In this document: positions 27,560-36,758 of the stretch, one piece after another
Layout: each line of letters opens with the position of its first letter
How positions within the stretch are numbered: the first letter of the stretch is position 1
Origin: Clostridium sp. AM22-11AC
GTDB taxonomy: Bacteria > Bacillota > Clostridia > Lachnospirales > Lachnospiraceae
Reading direction: 5' to 3'
Assembly (NCBI RefSeq): GCF_003473545.1
Contig: NZ_QUCM01000019.1
Location: 1,528 to 65,527, forward strand
Length of the DNA stretch: 64,000 bases
The notes under the pieces: generated by a model
The model's input: the letters and a program-made list of their open reading frames with translations, nothing else
What the model was told of the DNA's origin: nothing
Database searches by the model: none
Program-made: the position numbers and the translations under genes

Positions 27560-29182
27560 TTATTCATAAAAGTTAAAAGACTCACTGCCCTGCTGACCAT
27601 CGATGCAGGGCAGTGGTTCTATATGGCCACTTATCAGTTCCAGGATCTTAAAGGAGATCAGAACACGAAGCCTTACATCCGGGTCATTTAAGTCAAAGCC
27701 TAATGCTTCCTGGATCTTTCCCAGACGGTAGATCACGCTGTTTCTGTGCATGTGCATGATCTTTGCAGTAGAAGAAATACTGCGCTCCGTGAGCAGATAG
27801 TTGCGTAAAAGGGAAAGATTGTCATAATGCTCTTCTGAAGGATTTTTCAGTTCCTTCAGTTTCTGGATATACATATCTTCTAATGCATAACGTTTCTTAT
27901 ATTCATCCAGCATTTCATAAATATAATAATGGGAATAGAAGTAAATGCCCTTATCTGGGTTTAACATGGTGCCGTAGCGGACTGCTGTAAGTGCCTGCTG
28001 ATAAGCAATATTTAATTTCATAAGAGGAAAGCTGGCAGTGGAAAAGCTGGCATATCCGTGGCAGATCTTTAATACTTCGCTGAATTCACCCATGGAGTCA
28101 TTGATCTCTTCCATGACCTTTAAGCTGGGGATATTTCCCTGAAGCAGCAAAAGGATGGAATCGTGATAAAGGACTACGCGAAACAGCGGGAATTTTAAGC
28201 AGCTTCTTAAACGGTTCCTTACATAGTCAGCCTATGGGAGGATGAATTTATCCCATTTGATCACGCAGAGACGGTAGGTGGCTTCTATTGGGAGATGCAG
28301 TGTACGGGCTCTGTCCTGCATAAATGCTTCATCTTCCTGGGTGTGGTTGATCAGATCGCTCATAAAGGACTCAAGGGGTGTTGGAGTGGAAGCATTTTCT
28401 TCGCTGTTTTTCAGATAATAGCAGCGGATCATTTTGGCAAAATGGGAGAAAAGCTCAAACTGAGTGGCAGTTGGCTGGCTTTCAATAAAGTAAATGGTGA
28501 TAAAACCAAGAAAAATGCCGTTATCTGCATGCATGGAAAGAACCATGATAGGGCAATTCATATAGTTGGGCGGATTTAAGATAGTAGGTGTTTTATACTG
28601 GAATCCTTTTGCCATATAGCCCATCTGTGCCAGTCCATCCGTAAGATCTTTGGAATAGTAACCGTTTTTCAGAATGAAATCCAGCTTTTCATGGCCAGGT
28701 GCTTCTAGTAGGTTGGCGCCGATGACATTATAGGAAGAATTGACCATGAGCATGACATTTTTTCCAAAGAAACGGCCGCCAATGGAGAAAAGGGACTGGT
28801 AATTCTGCTTGCTAAGGATAGCATTCTGCAGTTCGGCATCCCATCTTAAAATGCGGTGAAAGCCGGTGTAAAGAGTGTTGACTACGGAAGCAAGAGAATG
28901 GTTTTCAGGGATCAGAATCAAATTTGCCTGATAGTTTTCTATATAAGAAGAAACGTCTTCTTTTTTTCCAATACAGATGATGCAGAAGTCTTTTAATTTT
29001 TCTGTATCAAAGGAAGAAATCTGGGTAGTTGTTCCTATGTAAAGAATGGATGGATCGTCGGTAGGATTATCCTGATCTAAAAGCTGTACACCGGAAAAAT
29101 GAAAATCACATGTTTCAGGCAGAATGGGTACAGGATCATAGTCTTTTAAAAGATCAAGAATAATACACTGAGCCAGCTTCAT
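27560..29182 (-). pseudogene. PucR/CdaR-like transcriptional regulator interrupted by an in-frame TAG
   Basis: One continuous 541-codon frame is broken only by TAG at 28234-28232 (…KFILP, stop, ADYVRN…). The upstream 316 residues form a sensory region. The downstream part (open from 28231, first Met at 28150) ends with the PucR C-terminal helix-turn-helix: LLRNYLLTERSISSTAKIMH and MHRNSVIYRLGKI. Without readthrough the protein loses DNA binding. PucR-type proteins usually activate nearby catabolic genes, so this was probably a regulator of the acyl-CoA island. A nonsense mutation or sequencing error is likelier than recoding. A hairpin at 27583-27615 overlaps the 3' end. Confidence 0.82.
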
Positions 29183-29483
29183 GGTAAATCCCCTTTCGTA
29201 AATAAATTAACAATGATAATGTGTGTAAAATACCCCATAATTTCATGAGGACAGAATACAACAAATACAGTATAGCAGAAACTGTGCAAAATTTCATGGT
29301 TATTTTGACCACAACAGCATATTTTGAAACACCCCTTTTTTGTAGGTGTAAACGTGTGAGGAATGAAGGGAATCTGTTATTATATTCACATAGAGATATG
29401 AAATACAAACATGCTCCTGGAACGCAGTTTACAACCGGGTTTTTGGAGTCCATAAAATATTCAAGGAGAAAGGTGGTAATCGT
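29183..29483. other. Divergent promoter region, no gene
   Basis: These 300 AT-rich bases separate the PucR-like gene from the acyl-CoA dehydrogenase at 29484. No coding potential is convincing. A T6GTAGG sequence near 29335-29345 resembles T6GTATG in the 33 kb and 43 kb promoter regions. No clear -35/-10 pair could be chosen. Confidence 0.4.
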
Positions 29484-30710
29484 ATGCTGGATACAGCGGC
29501 AGCAGGATTGGTATTAACAGGTGAGGATAAGGAAATCGTGGATATGGTCCATGACTTCGTTTTAAAGGAGGTTCGTCCAAAGGCAGCAGAGCACGATATT
29601 TCCGGTGAACTGGACTGGGATGCTTACAACAAGGCATTTGAAATGGGTCTTGTATGTGCAGATCTGCCGGCAGAGTACGGCGGCCAGGGACTGAGCAATG
29701 TATCTGCAGCATGGATCCGTGAGGAGCTGATGTATGGTGATGCAGGTTTTGGATTAACATGTGGAACCAACAATCTGGGTATCAAGCCGGTTCTGATCGC
29801 GGGAACGGAAGAGCAGAAAAAATGGTGTGTAGAAATTTTAACAAGCGATAAGCCGGGAAGAGATCCACGCTGGCCAAAGAAACGCAGCGGATTTGCAGCT
29901 TTTGCTCTGACTGAGCCGGAAGCAGGATCCGATGCAGGTGCATGCAAGACTACAGCTGATAAGATTTTAGATGAAGATGGAAATGTAAAAGAGTATGTTT
30001 TAAACGGACGTAAGTGCTTTATCACCAACGCATGCTATGCAGACTTTATGTGTGTAGTTGCTTCTATTGACAGAAGTCTTGGGTATAAGGGACTGACCAT
30101 GTTCTTAGTAGATGCACATCTGCCAGGCATCAGCATTGGCAAGCATGAAGATAAGATGGGTATCCGTCAGTCTGCTACCTGTGATGTATTATTTGAAGAT
30201 GTACATATCCCTGCATCTGCACTGATTGGCAAAGAGGGCGAAGGCTTTAAAATTGCCATGAAGACTCTGGAGCAGGGCCGTGCAGGCGTAGGAAGCGGCT
30301 GTGTAGGCATTATGAAGGCAGCTATGGAAGTATGCGTAAAATATGCCCAGGAGCGTACTACCATGGGCAAGCCAATTTACAAGAACCAGGCTATTTCCTC
30401 CAAGATCGCAGATATGGAGATCGCCATTGAGACCAGCCGTGCTATCGGTATGAAGGTAGCAGCACTGTTAGATGCAGGTGATCCTTTAGCAGCAACTTTA
30501 GGCCCGATCGCTAAGTGCTACTGCTCAGATGCATTAAACCGCGTTACTACAGAAGCAGTCCAGATCTTAGGCGGATACGGATATATGCGTGATTACCCGG
30601 TTGAGAAGCTGATGCGTGATGCGAAGATCTTCCAGATCTTTGAAGGAACCAATGAGATCCAGAGAGTAGTTATCAGCGGCAATGTGATCCGTAAGAACAA
30701 AATTAAATAA
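29484..30710 (+). CDS. Acyl-CoA dehydrogenase, copy 1
   Basis: This 408-residue FAD enzyme oxidises acyl-CoA or, with a reduced Etf, reduces enoyl-CoA. The flavin/substrate motif FALTEPEAGSDAGA lies near residue 138, and the C-terminal signatures ILGGYGYMRDYPVEKLMRDA (near 370) and IFEGTNEIQRVV follow, with Glu in the usual catalytic-base position. It is slightly longer than the 380-residue norm because of an insertion around residues 120-135 (GRDPRWPKKRSG). ATG 29484 has a GAGAAAGGTGG site. A hairpin separates it from the MaoC-type hydratase downstream. Confidence 0.93.
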   Translation: MLDTAAAGLVLTGEDKEIVDMVHDFVLKEVRPKAAEHDISGELDWDAYNKAFEMGLVCADLPAEYGGQGLSNVSAAWIREELMYGDAGFGLTCGTNNLGIKPVLIAGTEEQKKWCVEILTSDKPGRDPRWPKKRSGFAAFALTEPEAGSDAGACKTTADKILDEDGNVKEYVLNGRKCFITNACYADFMCVVASIDRSLGYKGLTMFLVDAHLPGISIGKHEDKMGIRQSATCDVLFEDVHIPASALIGKEGEGFKIAMKTLEQGRAGVGSGCVGIMKAAMEVCVKYAQERTTMGKPIYKNQAISSKIADMEIAIETSRAIGMKVAALLDAGDPLAATLGPIAKCYCSDALNRVTTEAVQILGGYGYMRDYPVEKLMRDAKIFQIFEGTNEIQRVVISGNVIRKNKIK

Positions 30711-30735
30711 TGCTCAGGATACATAGATGAAAGTG

Positions 30736-30774
30736 AGGCTGCCGCAAAATAGGAAAAATGTTTTGCAGCAGCCT
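30736..30774 (+). terminator. Intercistronic hairpin (attenuator or processing site)
   Basis: AGGCTGCCGCAAAA and TTTTGCAGCAGCCT pair with one mismatch over 14 bp. The element has only a short T-run and lies between two co-directional genes. A near-identical hairpin occurs at 54389-54423 in the ABC operon. Partial termination or RNA processing to set gene ratios is likely. Confidence 0.6.
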
Positions 30775-30807
30775 TTATGTTCAGAGGAAGATGAGGAGGT
30801 TACTTTT

Positions 30808-31668
30808 ATGTTAGATGAGTCTGCAGTTGGTTTATCCGTAGAGCAGGATTTTTCCTATACCTGGAGAGATCTGATCCTTTATAATTTAAGTGTTGGGGCA
30901 AAGCAGGAAGAGCTGGAATATGTGTATGAAAAGGGCTTGAAGGCAGTACCTACCTTTGGTGTGATCCCATGTACAGCTACCTTTGGAACAGAACCATATT
31001 CAGAGCAGCCGTTAATGCCTACAAAGAAGATCGAAGGACTTCGTTCTGACGGCACCTTACATATGGATCATAAGCTGGTGATCCACAAGCCTATCTCAAA
31101 AGAAGGAAAACTTCATCTGGAAAAGGTGATCAGCGCCGTATATGACCGGGGAGAAGGAAAAGGAGCCAAGATCAACGTAGATATTATTGCAAAAGATGAG
31201 GCGGGAGATCCTGTATTTACCAATACAATGGGTTATTTAAACCGCTGGGCCGGTGGTTTTGGCGGGCCGAAGGTACCTCACAGCACCGTAGTGATCCCGG
31301 AGAGAGAAGCTGACTATGAGATAAAGGATGCATATCCGGAGAATGCGCCGTTACTGTATCGTCTGACAGGTGATACATACCCGCTCCATGCAGATCCTGC
31401 ATTTGCAAAAAAAGCCGGTTTTGACCGTCCTATTGTTCATGGACTTTGCAGCTTAGGCTATGCCTGCCGCATGATGATCGATGCATTATTCCCAGGAGAG
31501 CCGGAGCGCATGGTATCCATTGAGAACCAGTTCCGCGCAGTAGCACTGCCGGGAGATCATTTTACCCTTCATGTATGGAAAACAGGGGAAAATGAAGCAT
31601 TATTCCGTATGGTAAAGGACAGCGATGGAAAAGCGATTCTGGATTATGGACGGATGACCTGGAAATAA
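30808..31668 (+). CDS. MaoC-like (R)-specific enoyl-CoA hydratase
   Basis: The 286-residue double hot-dog protein resembles the hydratase 2 part of eukaryotic MFE-2. The N-terminal half has RDLILYNLSVGAKQEELEYV. The C-terminal half has the hydratase 2 motif as TGDTYPLHADPAFAKKAGF, then PIVHGLCSLGYA. The catalytic Asp and His are present, but the Asn normally in GDxNPLH is Tyr. GAGGAGGT at 30793-30800 fixes ATG 30808. It should act on trans-2-enoyl-CoA to give (R)-3-hydroxyacyl-CoA, stereochemically complementary to the crotonase at 24895. Confidence 0.87.
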   Translation: MLDESAVGLSVEQDFSYTWRDLILYNLSVGAKQEELEYVYEKGLKAVPTFGVIPCTATFGTEPYSEQPLMPTKKIEGLRSDGTLHMDHKLVIHKPISKEGKLHLEKVISAVYDRGEGKGAKINVDIIAKDEAGDPVFTNTMGYLNRWAGGFGGPKVPHSTVVIPEREADYEIKDAYPENAPLLYRLTGDTYPLHADPAFAKKAGFDRPIVHGLCSLGYACRMMIDALFPGEPERMVSIENQFRAVALPGDHFTLHVWKTGENEALFRMVKDSDGKAILDYGRMTWK

Positions 31669-31684
31669 AAGAACATGGCAAACT

Positions 31685-31722
31685 AAAAAAGGGGGCTGCC
31701 GGTTGAACCGGCGCTCCCTTTA
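31685..31722. terminator. Terminator between convergent hydratase and CoA-transferase genes
   Basis: A GC-rich imperfect hairpin built on GCCGGTT-GA-AACCGGC, flanked by an A-run on the left and a T-rich stretch on the right, can work in both directions. Confidence 0.7.
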
Positions 31723-31747
31723 AAGTTATTTTCTATGGATAAACAGA

Positions 31748-32983
31748 TTAGTCATGCTGGCGGATGATTCCTTCAGACAGATATTTCTCAATTTCTTCAT
31801 CAGAATATCCGGCTTCTTTCAGGATAGATACAGTGTGTTCACCAAGCATCGGTCCGCGGTTAAATTCCGGGGTTCCCATGCGTTCGCTGCGCAGGCAGGT
31901 GCGTACCAGGGTTGCTTCCTGGCCATTGTCGTATTTCATCTTGTAGACGAAATCATTGGCAATTGCCTGTGGATCCGTAAGGACATCTTCGTAACGGGCT
32001 AAGATCTCGCAGCAGAGGCCTTCTGCGCTGAACATGTCATACCATTCTTTGGCAGTTTTTGTAGCGAATATCTTCTCAAAACGTTCGATAACAGGACGGC
32101 AGATATTTACATCATTAAACTGTGCCCTGGTAGCATAACGGGGATCACCGATCATATCGTCTGCACCAAGAAGGTGATAGAAAATAGGAGTATCCCTGTT
32201 AAATACAACAACCTGAGGCATGAACCAGCGGCCGTCACTGCATTTGAAAGGAGCACCAAAGGGACTGGAATTTTCTCTGCGTTTTGGCATTTTAAAACCA
32301 TACTGGGAACCGGAAACAAGGATGTTTGCCAGCCATGCTGCAGTTCCGTAAAGGCTTAAGGAAACGCGGTCACCTTTTCCGGTCTGTCTTGCGCTTAAAA
32401 CAGCGGAAACAGTAGCAGCCATCATACCAAGGGCACAGGTGGTATCACCAAAGCCCATAGGCATGTAAACAGGATAGGTATCATTGCTGTCTCCATATAC
32501 AGCCTGGCTGTACATAAAGCCGCCTCTTGCCCAGAATGCAGTGTTGTCATAACCAGGTCTTCCGGCTTCTTCACCCTTTGGACCATAGCCGTCTAACTGA
32601 CACATAACCAGTTTTGGGAATTTTTCTTTTAAAGTATCATAATCAAGGCCCTGTTTGCGCAGTGCTTCTGTTCTTAAGTTGGTTAAGAATACATCTGCAT
32701 CTTCTAACAGGCGGTATACGATCTCCTGGCCCTCTTTGGTTCTGGTGTCAATGCTGACAGCACGCTTGTTGGCGTTTAAGTTGTCAAAGATCGGGTCGAA
32801 ATCATCATCTGCAGGAGCACCGATGGACAGCGGCCATTTACGGAAATTGTCACCGCCTTTTGTGTTTTCCAGTTTGATAACGTCTGCACCCCAGTCAGCC
32901 ATCATACGTCCGCAGCTGGCAGAAGCTACCATAAGAGATAATTCCACCACTTTGACGCCTTTTAATGGTTTATATTGTTCCAT
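31748..32983 (-). CDS. Class III CoA-transferase (CaiB/BaiF family), copy 2
   Basis: A 411-residue family member with the catalytic Asp at D180 in MGFGDTTCA and Tyr where racemases have His (RPGYD). It shares the TYPVYMPMGFGD block with copy 1. GGAGG ends only one base before the first ATG (32989) but sits at proper distance from the second ATG at 32983, so I use the latter. It is transcribed alone, divergent from the flavin reductase/GntP operon and convergent with the MaoC gene. The acid pair it uses is unknown. Confidence 0.87.
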   Translation of the reverse strand: MEQYKPLKGVKVVELSLMVASASCGRMMADWGADVIKLENTKGGDNFRKWPLSIGAPADDDFDPIFDNLNANKRAVSIDTRTKEGQEIVYRLLEDADVFLTNLRTEALRKQGLDYDTLKEKFPKLVMCQLDGYGPKGEEAGRPGYDNTAFWARGGFMYSQAVYGDSNDTYPVYMPMGFGDTTCALGMMAATVSAVLSARQTGKGDRVSLSLYGTAAWLANILVSGSQYGFKMPKRRENSSPFGAPFKCSDGRWFMPQVVVFNRDTPIFYHLLGADDMIGDPRYATRAQFNDVNICRPVIERFEKIFATKTAKEWYDMFSAEGLCCEILARYEDVLTDPQAIANDFVYKMKYDNGQEATLVRTCLRSERMGTPEFNRGPMLGEHTVSILKEAGYSDEEIEKYLSEGIIRQHD

Positions 32984-33293
32984 ATGCATTCCTCCGTTAC
33001 ATTAATTTTATTTAGTAGTTTGTTTCTTTGTCTATATAATATCAATCCAAAAAGAGAAATCCTATGGAATGGATTACGAAAGTAAAGAGAGCATGGGTGA
33101 GAAATTGTGGTTGTTTTAACCAGATTGTCTAAAAATAAACGGACTTTGACATGGCCTTTTTTGTATGAATTGCAGTTGTTGGAAAATGGGGGATTTTGGT
33201 ATCTTAAATACAACAGAAAAAGGGTGAAAAAGCCCTGGTCATCCGCCGGGGCGGATGGTCAGAGAAACATAATACGCAAAGGGGGACTTATTT
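32984..33293. other. Divergent promoter region, no gene
   Basis: About 310 bases hold no credible gene. TTGTTG near 33176 and TATCTT about 18 bp downstream could be a plus-strand promoter for the flavin-reductase operon. A T6GTATG sequence near 33155 recurs near 43010 ahead of the second FMN-enzyme operon. Confidence 0.35.
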
Positions 33294-34010
33294 ATGCATT
33301 ACTCACCGCAGAACGAAGAATGTCCGATGGCATTAAATCCATTTAAGGCCTGTGTAGCTCCAAGACCGATTGGCTGGATCTCCACTGTAAGCAGGGACGG
33401 AATTGATAATCTGGCGCCTTTCAGCCAGTTCCAGAACCTTTCCTACGATCCGCCTATGGTCATGATCGCTATTAACCAGGGGGGAGACGAGCCGGATCAT
33501 GTACACCGCAAGGATACTGTAAACAATATTGAGTCTACAGGCTGCTTTGTATATAACGCAGTTCCGTATGATCTGAAGGAGCAGATGAACATTACAGCCA
33601 GCGGTTTTGCGCCGGAAGAGGATGAATTTGAAAAAGCCGGACTCCACAAGGCAGAGTCTGTAAGAGTGGCAGCAAAGCGAGTATCAGAATCACCCATCCA
33701 GTTTGAGTGTGAATACATGCAGACCATCCGTATTCCCGGGACTATGGCAGGAGGAAAAGGTACTGTGGATCTGATCATTGGAAAAGTAGTGGAGATCCAT
33801 GTGGCAGATGAGATCATCCTTCCAAACGGAAAGCTGGATTACAGGAAACTGCGCCTGATCGGCAGAGCCGGATACTGGGATTACGGGGTAATGGAAGATA
33901 CCTTTGCAATGAAGGTTCCGGGAGTCAGCGCAGCCCGTATGGCAGCCATGGAAGGCAGAAAGCCAAATGAGGCAGACCTTGAAAAAGACAAAAAGGAAAA
34001 CAGCCTATGA
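33294..34010 (+). CDS. Flavin reductase-like (FMN-binding split barrel) protein
   Basis: The 238-residue protein matches the flavin reductase-like domain (flavoredoxin type). It opens with FKACVAPRPIGWISTVSRDG, followed by NLAPFSQFQNLSYDPPMVMI and TGCFVYNAVPYDL, the FMN-contact segments. Such proteins reduce flavins or pass electrons to partner oxidoreductases. Here it may feed the FMN or FAD enzymes of the island. An AAAGGGGGA site precedes ATG 33294, and the stop overlaps the GntP gene by ATGA, so the two are coupled. Confidence 0.85.
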   Translation: MHYSPQNEECPMALNPFKACVAPRPIGWISTVSRDGIDNLAPFSQFQNLSYDPPMVMIAINQGGDEPDHVHRKDTVNNIESTGCFVYNAVPYDLKEQMNITASGFAPEEDEFEKAGLHKAESVRVAAKRVSESPIQFECEYMQTIRIPGTMAGGKGTVDLIIGKVVEIHVADEIILPNGKLDYRKLRLIGRAGYWDYGVMEDTFAMKVPGVSAARMAAMEGRKPNEADLEKDKKENSL

Positions 34011-35308
34011 TCAGCTTCATAGGAATGATCCTGGGGCTTTTACTGTTTGTAGTGCTGGCATTTAAAGGTTTTAACCTGATCTTGTCAGCAGTTGCCAGCA
34101 GCTGTCTTATGTTTGTGTTTTCCGGGATCAGTATTTTAGACGGCTTAAAAGAATTTTATTTGCCGGGACTGGCAGGTTTTTTACAAAGCTATTTCCTCCT
34201 GTTTTTCTTAAGTGCCCTTATGGGAAAGCTGATGAGTGATGGGGGAAATGCAAAAAAGATCGCCTTGTCCTTATCAGGGCTGATCAAAAAAAGCAAAAAC
34301 AACCAGAAGTTTTTCTGTGTGCTTTTAGTTCCGGTTTTGTATTTTATCTTATGTTATGTGGGAATTTCCGGTTTTGTGGTGGTGTTTACGGTACTACCTA
34401 TTGCAAAGACCATTTATGAGGAAACAGATACCCCCTGGCGGCTGTACTGCTGCGCCGGGGCACAGACTGTAAGCGCCGCTTATCTGGCCGGTTCTATTCA
34501 GGCGGGCAATGTATATGCTACGGATATCTGCGGCACAACCACCATGGCGGGCTGGAAGCTTTCCATTGTTGCAGTGGTCACATTCTGGGCGGTATCCCTG
34601 GTGTTTTTATGGACCATGTTAAAAATAACACAGAAAAAAGGGGAAGCGTTCCTGCCATCGGGAGAAGGAATCCGTATGGCCAATCTGGATGAAGGTTTAT
34701 CGGAAGACTGTCTTCCGGGACTGCTTCCAAGTATCCTTCCTTTAGCTGTAGTGTTGGTGCTGAGTGCCGGATTTCAGGTATATGTAGTAAAGGCATTATT
34801 TGCAGGCTGCATCCTTACTGTTATTACAGGACATAAGAACCTGCTGCCAAAGCTAAAGACAAGCCTTTCACAGGGCATCACTGCTGCCTATGGCCCCATT
34901 TTAAGTGTTTCCGCTACCTATGCCATTGGCGCAGTGGTAAAAAACATAGAAGGTTTTACCTATTTTCAGAACATGCTGTCTGCTCTGCCTCATCTGATGA
35001 GCGGAAGTCTTATGGGACTTTTAGCAGCCTTTATCATGGCATCTGTAGCAGCACCGATCCCGGCTTTCGGTTCCCATATGTTAGATCAGTACACACTGGC
35101 AGGACTTAGTGCAGGCAATGCCCACCGCATGATGATGCTTACTTCTTTTACCAGTATTGCGCCTCATAATGCGGGAATACCCAATGCAGCGGCAGTGCTT
35201 CGCATGCCCTATGCAGAATGTCTGAAAATGTATATGATGTCAACTTATATACCAGGCTTTATTACTTTGTTTGTATCTATTTTATGTATTAAAATGGGGA
35301 TCGTCTGA
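34007..35308 (+). CDS. GntP-family organic acid permease, copy 1
   Basis: The 433-residue integral membrane protein has about 12 hydrophobic segments and GntP family features (FLQSYFLLFFLSALMGKLM near residue 57, AYLAGSIQAGNVYATDICGT near 158, PHNAGIPNAA near 385). GntP proteins are proton symporters for gluconate and other hydroxy or carboxylic acids. It is translationally coupled to the flavin-reductase-like gene and followed by a CoA-transferase, which suggests the imported acid is converted to a CoA ester. The substrate is not predictable. Confidence 0.85.
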   Translation: MISFIGMILGLLLFVVLAFKGFNLILSAVASSCLMFVFSGISILDGLKEFYLPGLAGFLQSYFLLFFLSALMGKLMSDGGNAKKIALSLSGLIKKSKNNQKFFCVLLVPVLYFILCYVGISGFVVVFTVLPIAKTIYEETDTPWRLYCCAGAQTVSAAYLAGSIQAGNVYATDICGTTTMAGWKLSIVAVVTFWAVSLVFLWTMLKITQKKGEAFLPSGEGIRMANLDEGLSEDCLPGLLPSILPLAVVLVLSAGFQVYVVKALFAGCILTVITGHKNLLPKLKTSLSQGITAAYGPILSVSATYAIGAVVKNIEGFTYFQNMLSALPHLMSGSLMGLLAAFIMASVAAPIPAFGSHMLDQYTLAGLSAGNAHRMMMLTSFTSIAPHNAGIPNAAAVLRMPYAECLKMYMMSTYIPGFITLFVSILCIKMGIV

Positions 35309-35381
35309 CCGGTGATCTTCGTATAAGATCAGGCACAGAAACATCCCAGGAGAACATTTTTAGGATCAGGAGGAAAAGATC

Positions 35382-36596
35382 ATGAGCGCACACAAACCAT
35401 TAGAAGGAGTGAAAGTGGTGGAACTGGCCAGTTTTGTGGCAGCGCCGACAGCAGGAAGAATGATGGCAGAAATGGGAGCGGATGTGATCCGCGTGGAAAG
35501 CACTGCAGGTGATCCATGGCGTTTTTACGGTGCCAACTGTGGACTTCCCATTACAGATGAGGAAAATCCTCTTTTTGACATTTACAATCTGGGCAAAAAG
35601 GATATCCAGTTGAACACCAAGACACCGGAAGGGAAAGAGATTTTGTTCCATCTTTTAGATGAAGCGGATGTATTTATTACCAATAACCGTTTAAAATCCC
35701 TGGTAAGATCCGGTCTTGATTATGAGTCGTTAAAGGACCGTTTCCCAAAGCTGATCTATGGCCTGGTAACAGGATACGGACAGACAGGCCCGGATGTGGA
35801 TGCACCGGGATATGACGGTGTTGCCTTTTTCTCAAGATCCGGAATGTTGGCAGATATGGCAGAACCCAGCGGCTATCCTGCAAGCGCCCCGGGCTGTATC
35901 GGAGATGGAGCTACAGGAGCTGCGCTTTTTGGCGGTATCTGTGCAGCGCTTTTTGACAGGGTGCGTACAGGAAAAGGCGATTTTGTAGAAATTTCTCTTT
36001 TTGGCAATGCAGTATGGCTTTGCGGTACGATGTCTGCTTTTGAGCAGTATGGTTATCATTATCCTAAAAAGAGATCGGAAATGGGGGCTCTTTATACTTT
36101 TTATAAATGCAAGGACGGAGAATGGCTCCACCTGGCTGTTACCCAGCATGACCGCTACTGGAAACCGTTAGCAGAGGCGTTAAATGTGCCGGAGCTGGCA
36201 GAAGATGAGCGGTTTGCCAATGCTGCGCTGATCTCTAAAAACAGGGCCCAGCTGATCCCGCTTCTGGAGGAAGCCTTTAGTCATTTTAACTATAATGAGA
36301 TTGCGGCAAGACTAAAAGAAAGGGATATCGTCTTTGACCGTATGCGCCATTACAGGGAGCTGGCAACAGATCCTCAGGCTGTGGCAAATGGCTTTGTAAA
36401 GGAGTATATCTATGAAAGCGGCCATCCATTTATGATGTCCATGCCGCCGGTTCACATGAGAAGTGTGGGAGAAACCGGCCCGGGACGGGGGCCAAAGCCA
36501 GGAGAACACACAGATGAGATCTTAAAACAGCTTGGCTGTTCAGAGGATGAGATCGTTCATTTAAAAGAAGCTGGAGCCGTAAAACAGCACTCTTAA
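35382..36596 (+). CDS. Class III CoA-transferase (CaiB/BaiF family), copy 3
   Basis: 404 residues; the catalytic Asp is D175 in GCIGDGATG, and the racemase His position is Tyr (APGYD). A clear AGGAGG site precedes ATG 35382. It lies 73 bases after the GntP permease and before an FMN enzyme and a further CoA-transferase, making it the likely first activating step for the acid imported by that permease. It groups by eye with copies 1, 2 and 5, and differs from copy 4. Confidence 0.87.
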   Translation: MSAHKPLEGVKVVELASFVAAPTAGRMMAEMGADVIRVESTAGDPWRFYGANCGLPITDEENPLFDIYNLGKKDIQLNTKTPEGKEILFHLLDEADVFITNNRLKSLVRSGLDYESLKDRFPKLIYGLVTGYGQTGPDVDAPGYDGVAFFSRSGMLADMAEPSGYPASAPGCIGDGATGAALFGGICAALFDRVRTGKGDFVEISLFGNAVWLCGTMSAFEQYGYHYPKKRSEMGALYTFYKCKDGEWLHLAVTQHDRYWKPLAEALNVPELAEDERFANAALISKNRAQLIPLLEEAFSHFNYNEIAARLKERDIVFDRMRHYRELATDPQAVANGFVKEYIYESGHPFMMSMPPVHMRSVGETGPGRGPKPGEHTDEILKQLGCSEDEIVHLKEAGAVKQHS

Positions 36597-36652
36597 AAGC
36601 TTTTGGTTAATATAACCATTACTTTTAAGAAAGCACTTATAAAAAAATTGTA

Positions 36653-36680
36653 TGAACCGCTGTATCTTTACAGCGGTTCA
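36653..36680 (+). terminator. Hairpin between CoA-transferase 3 and the FMN enzyme gene
   Basis: TGAACCGCTGT and ACAGCGGTTCA form a perfect 11-bp stem with a six-base loop, flanked by A7 on the left and a weak T-rich stretch on the right. It probably ends the upstream transcript, so the FMN-enzyme gene may have its own promoter. Confidence 0.65.
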
Positions 36681-36758
36681 AATGTTATTTTAATAACAAG
36701 CAATGCATTCATGCGGGGAAACCGTGTGTATTTTATAAAGTAAAGGAGAGGCAGATCA

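Noticed and set aside
28232..28234. TAG as a pyrrolysine codon
   Set aside because: No pyl genes or methylamine methyltransferase are visible, and a regulator is not a known pyrrolysine protein; a nonsense mutation is simpler.
33150..33172. Sigma-54 promoter in the 33 kb divergent gap
   Set aside because: TGG and TGCA elements are present, but the GG-GC spacing is far longer than the required 10 bases.
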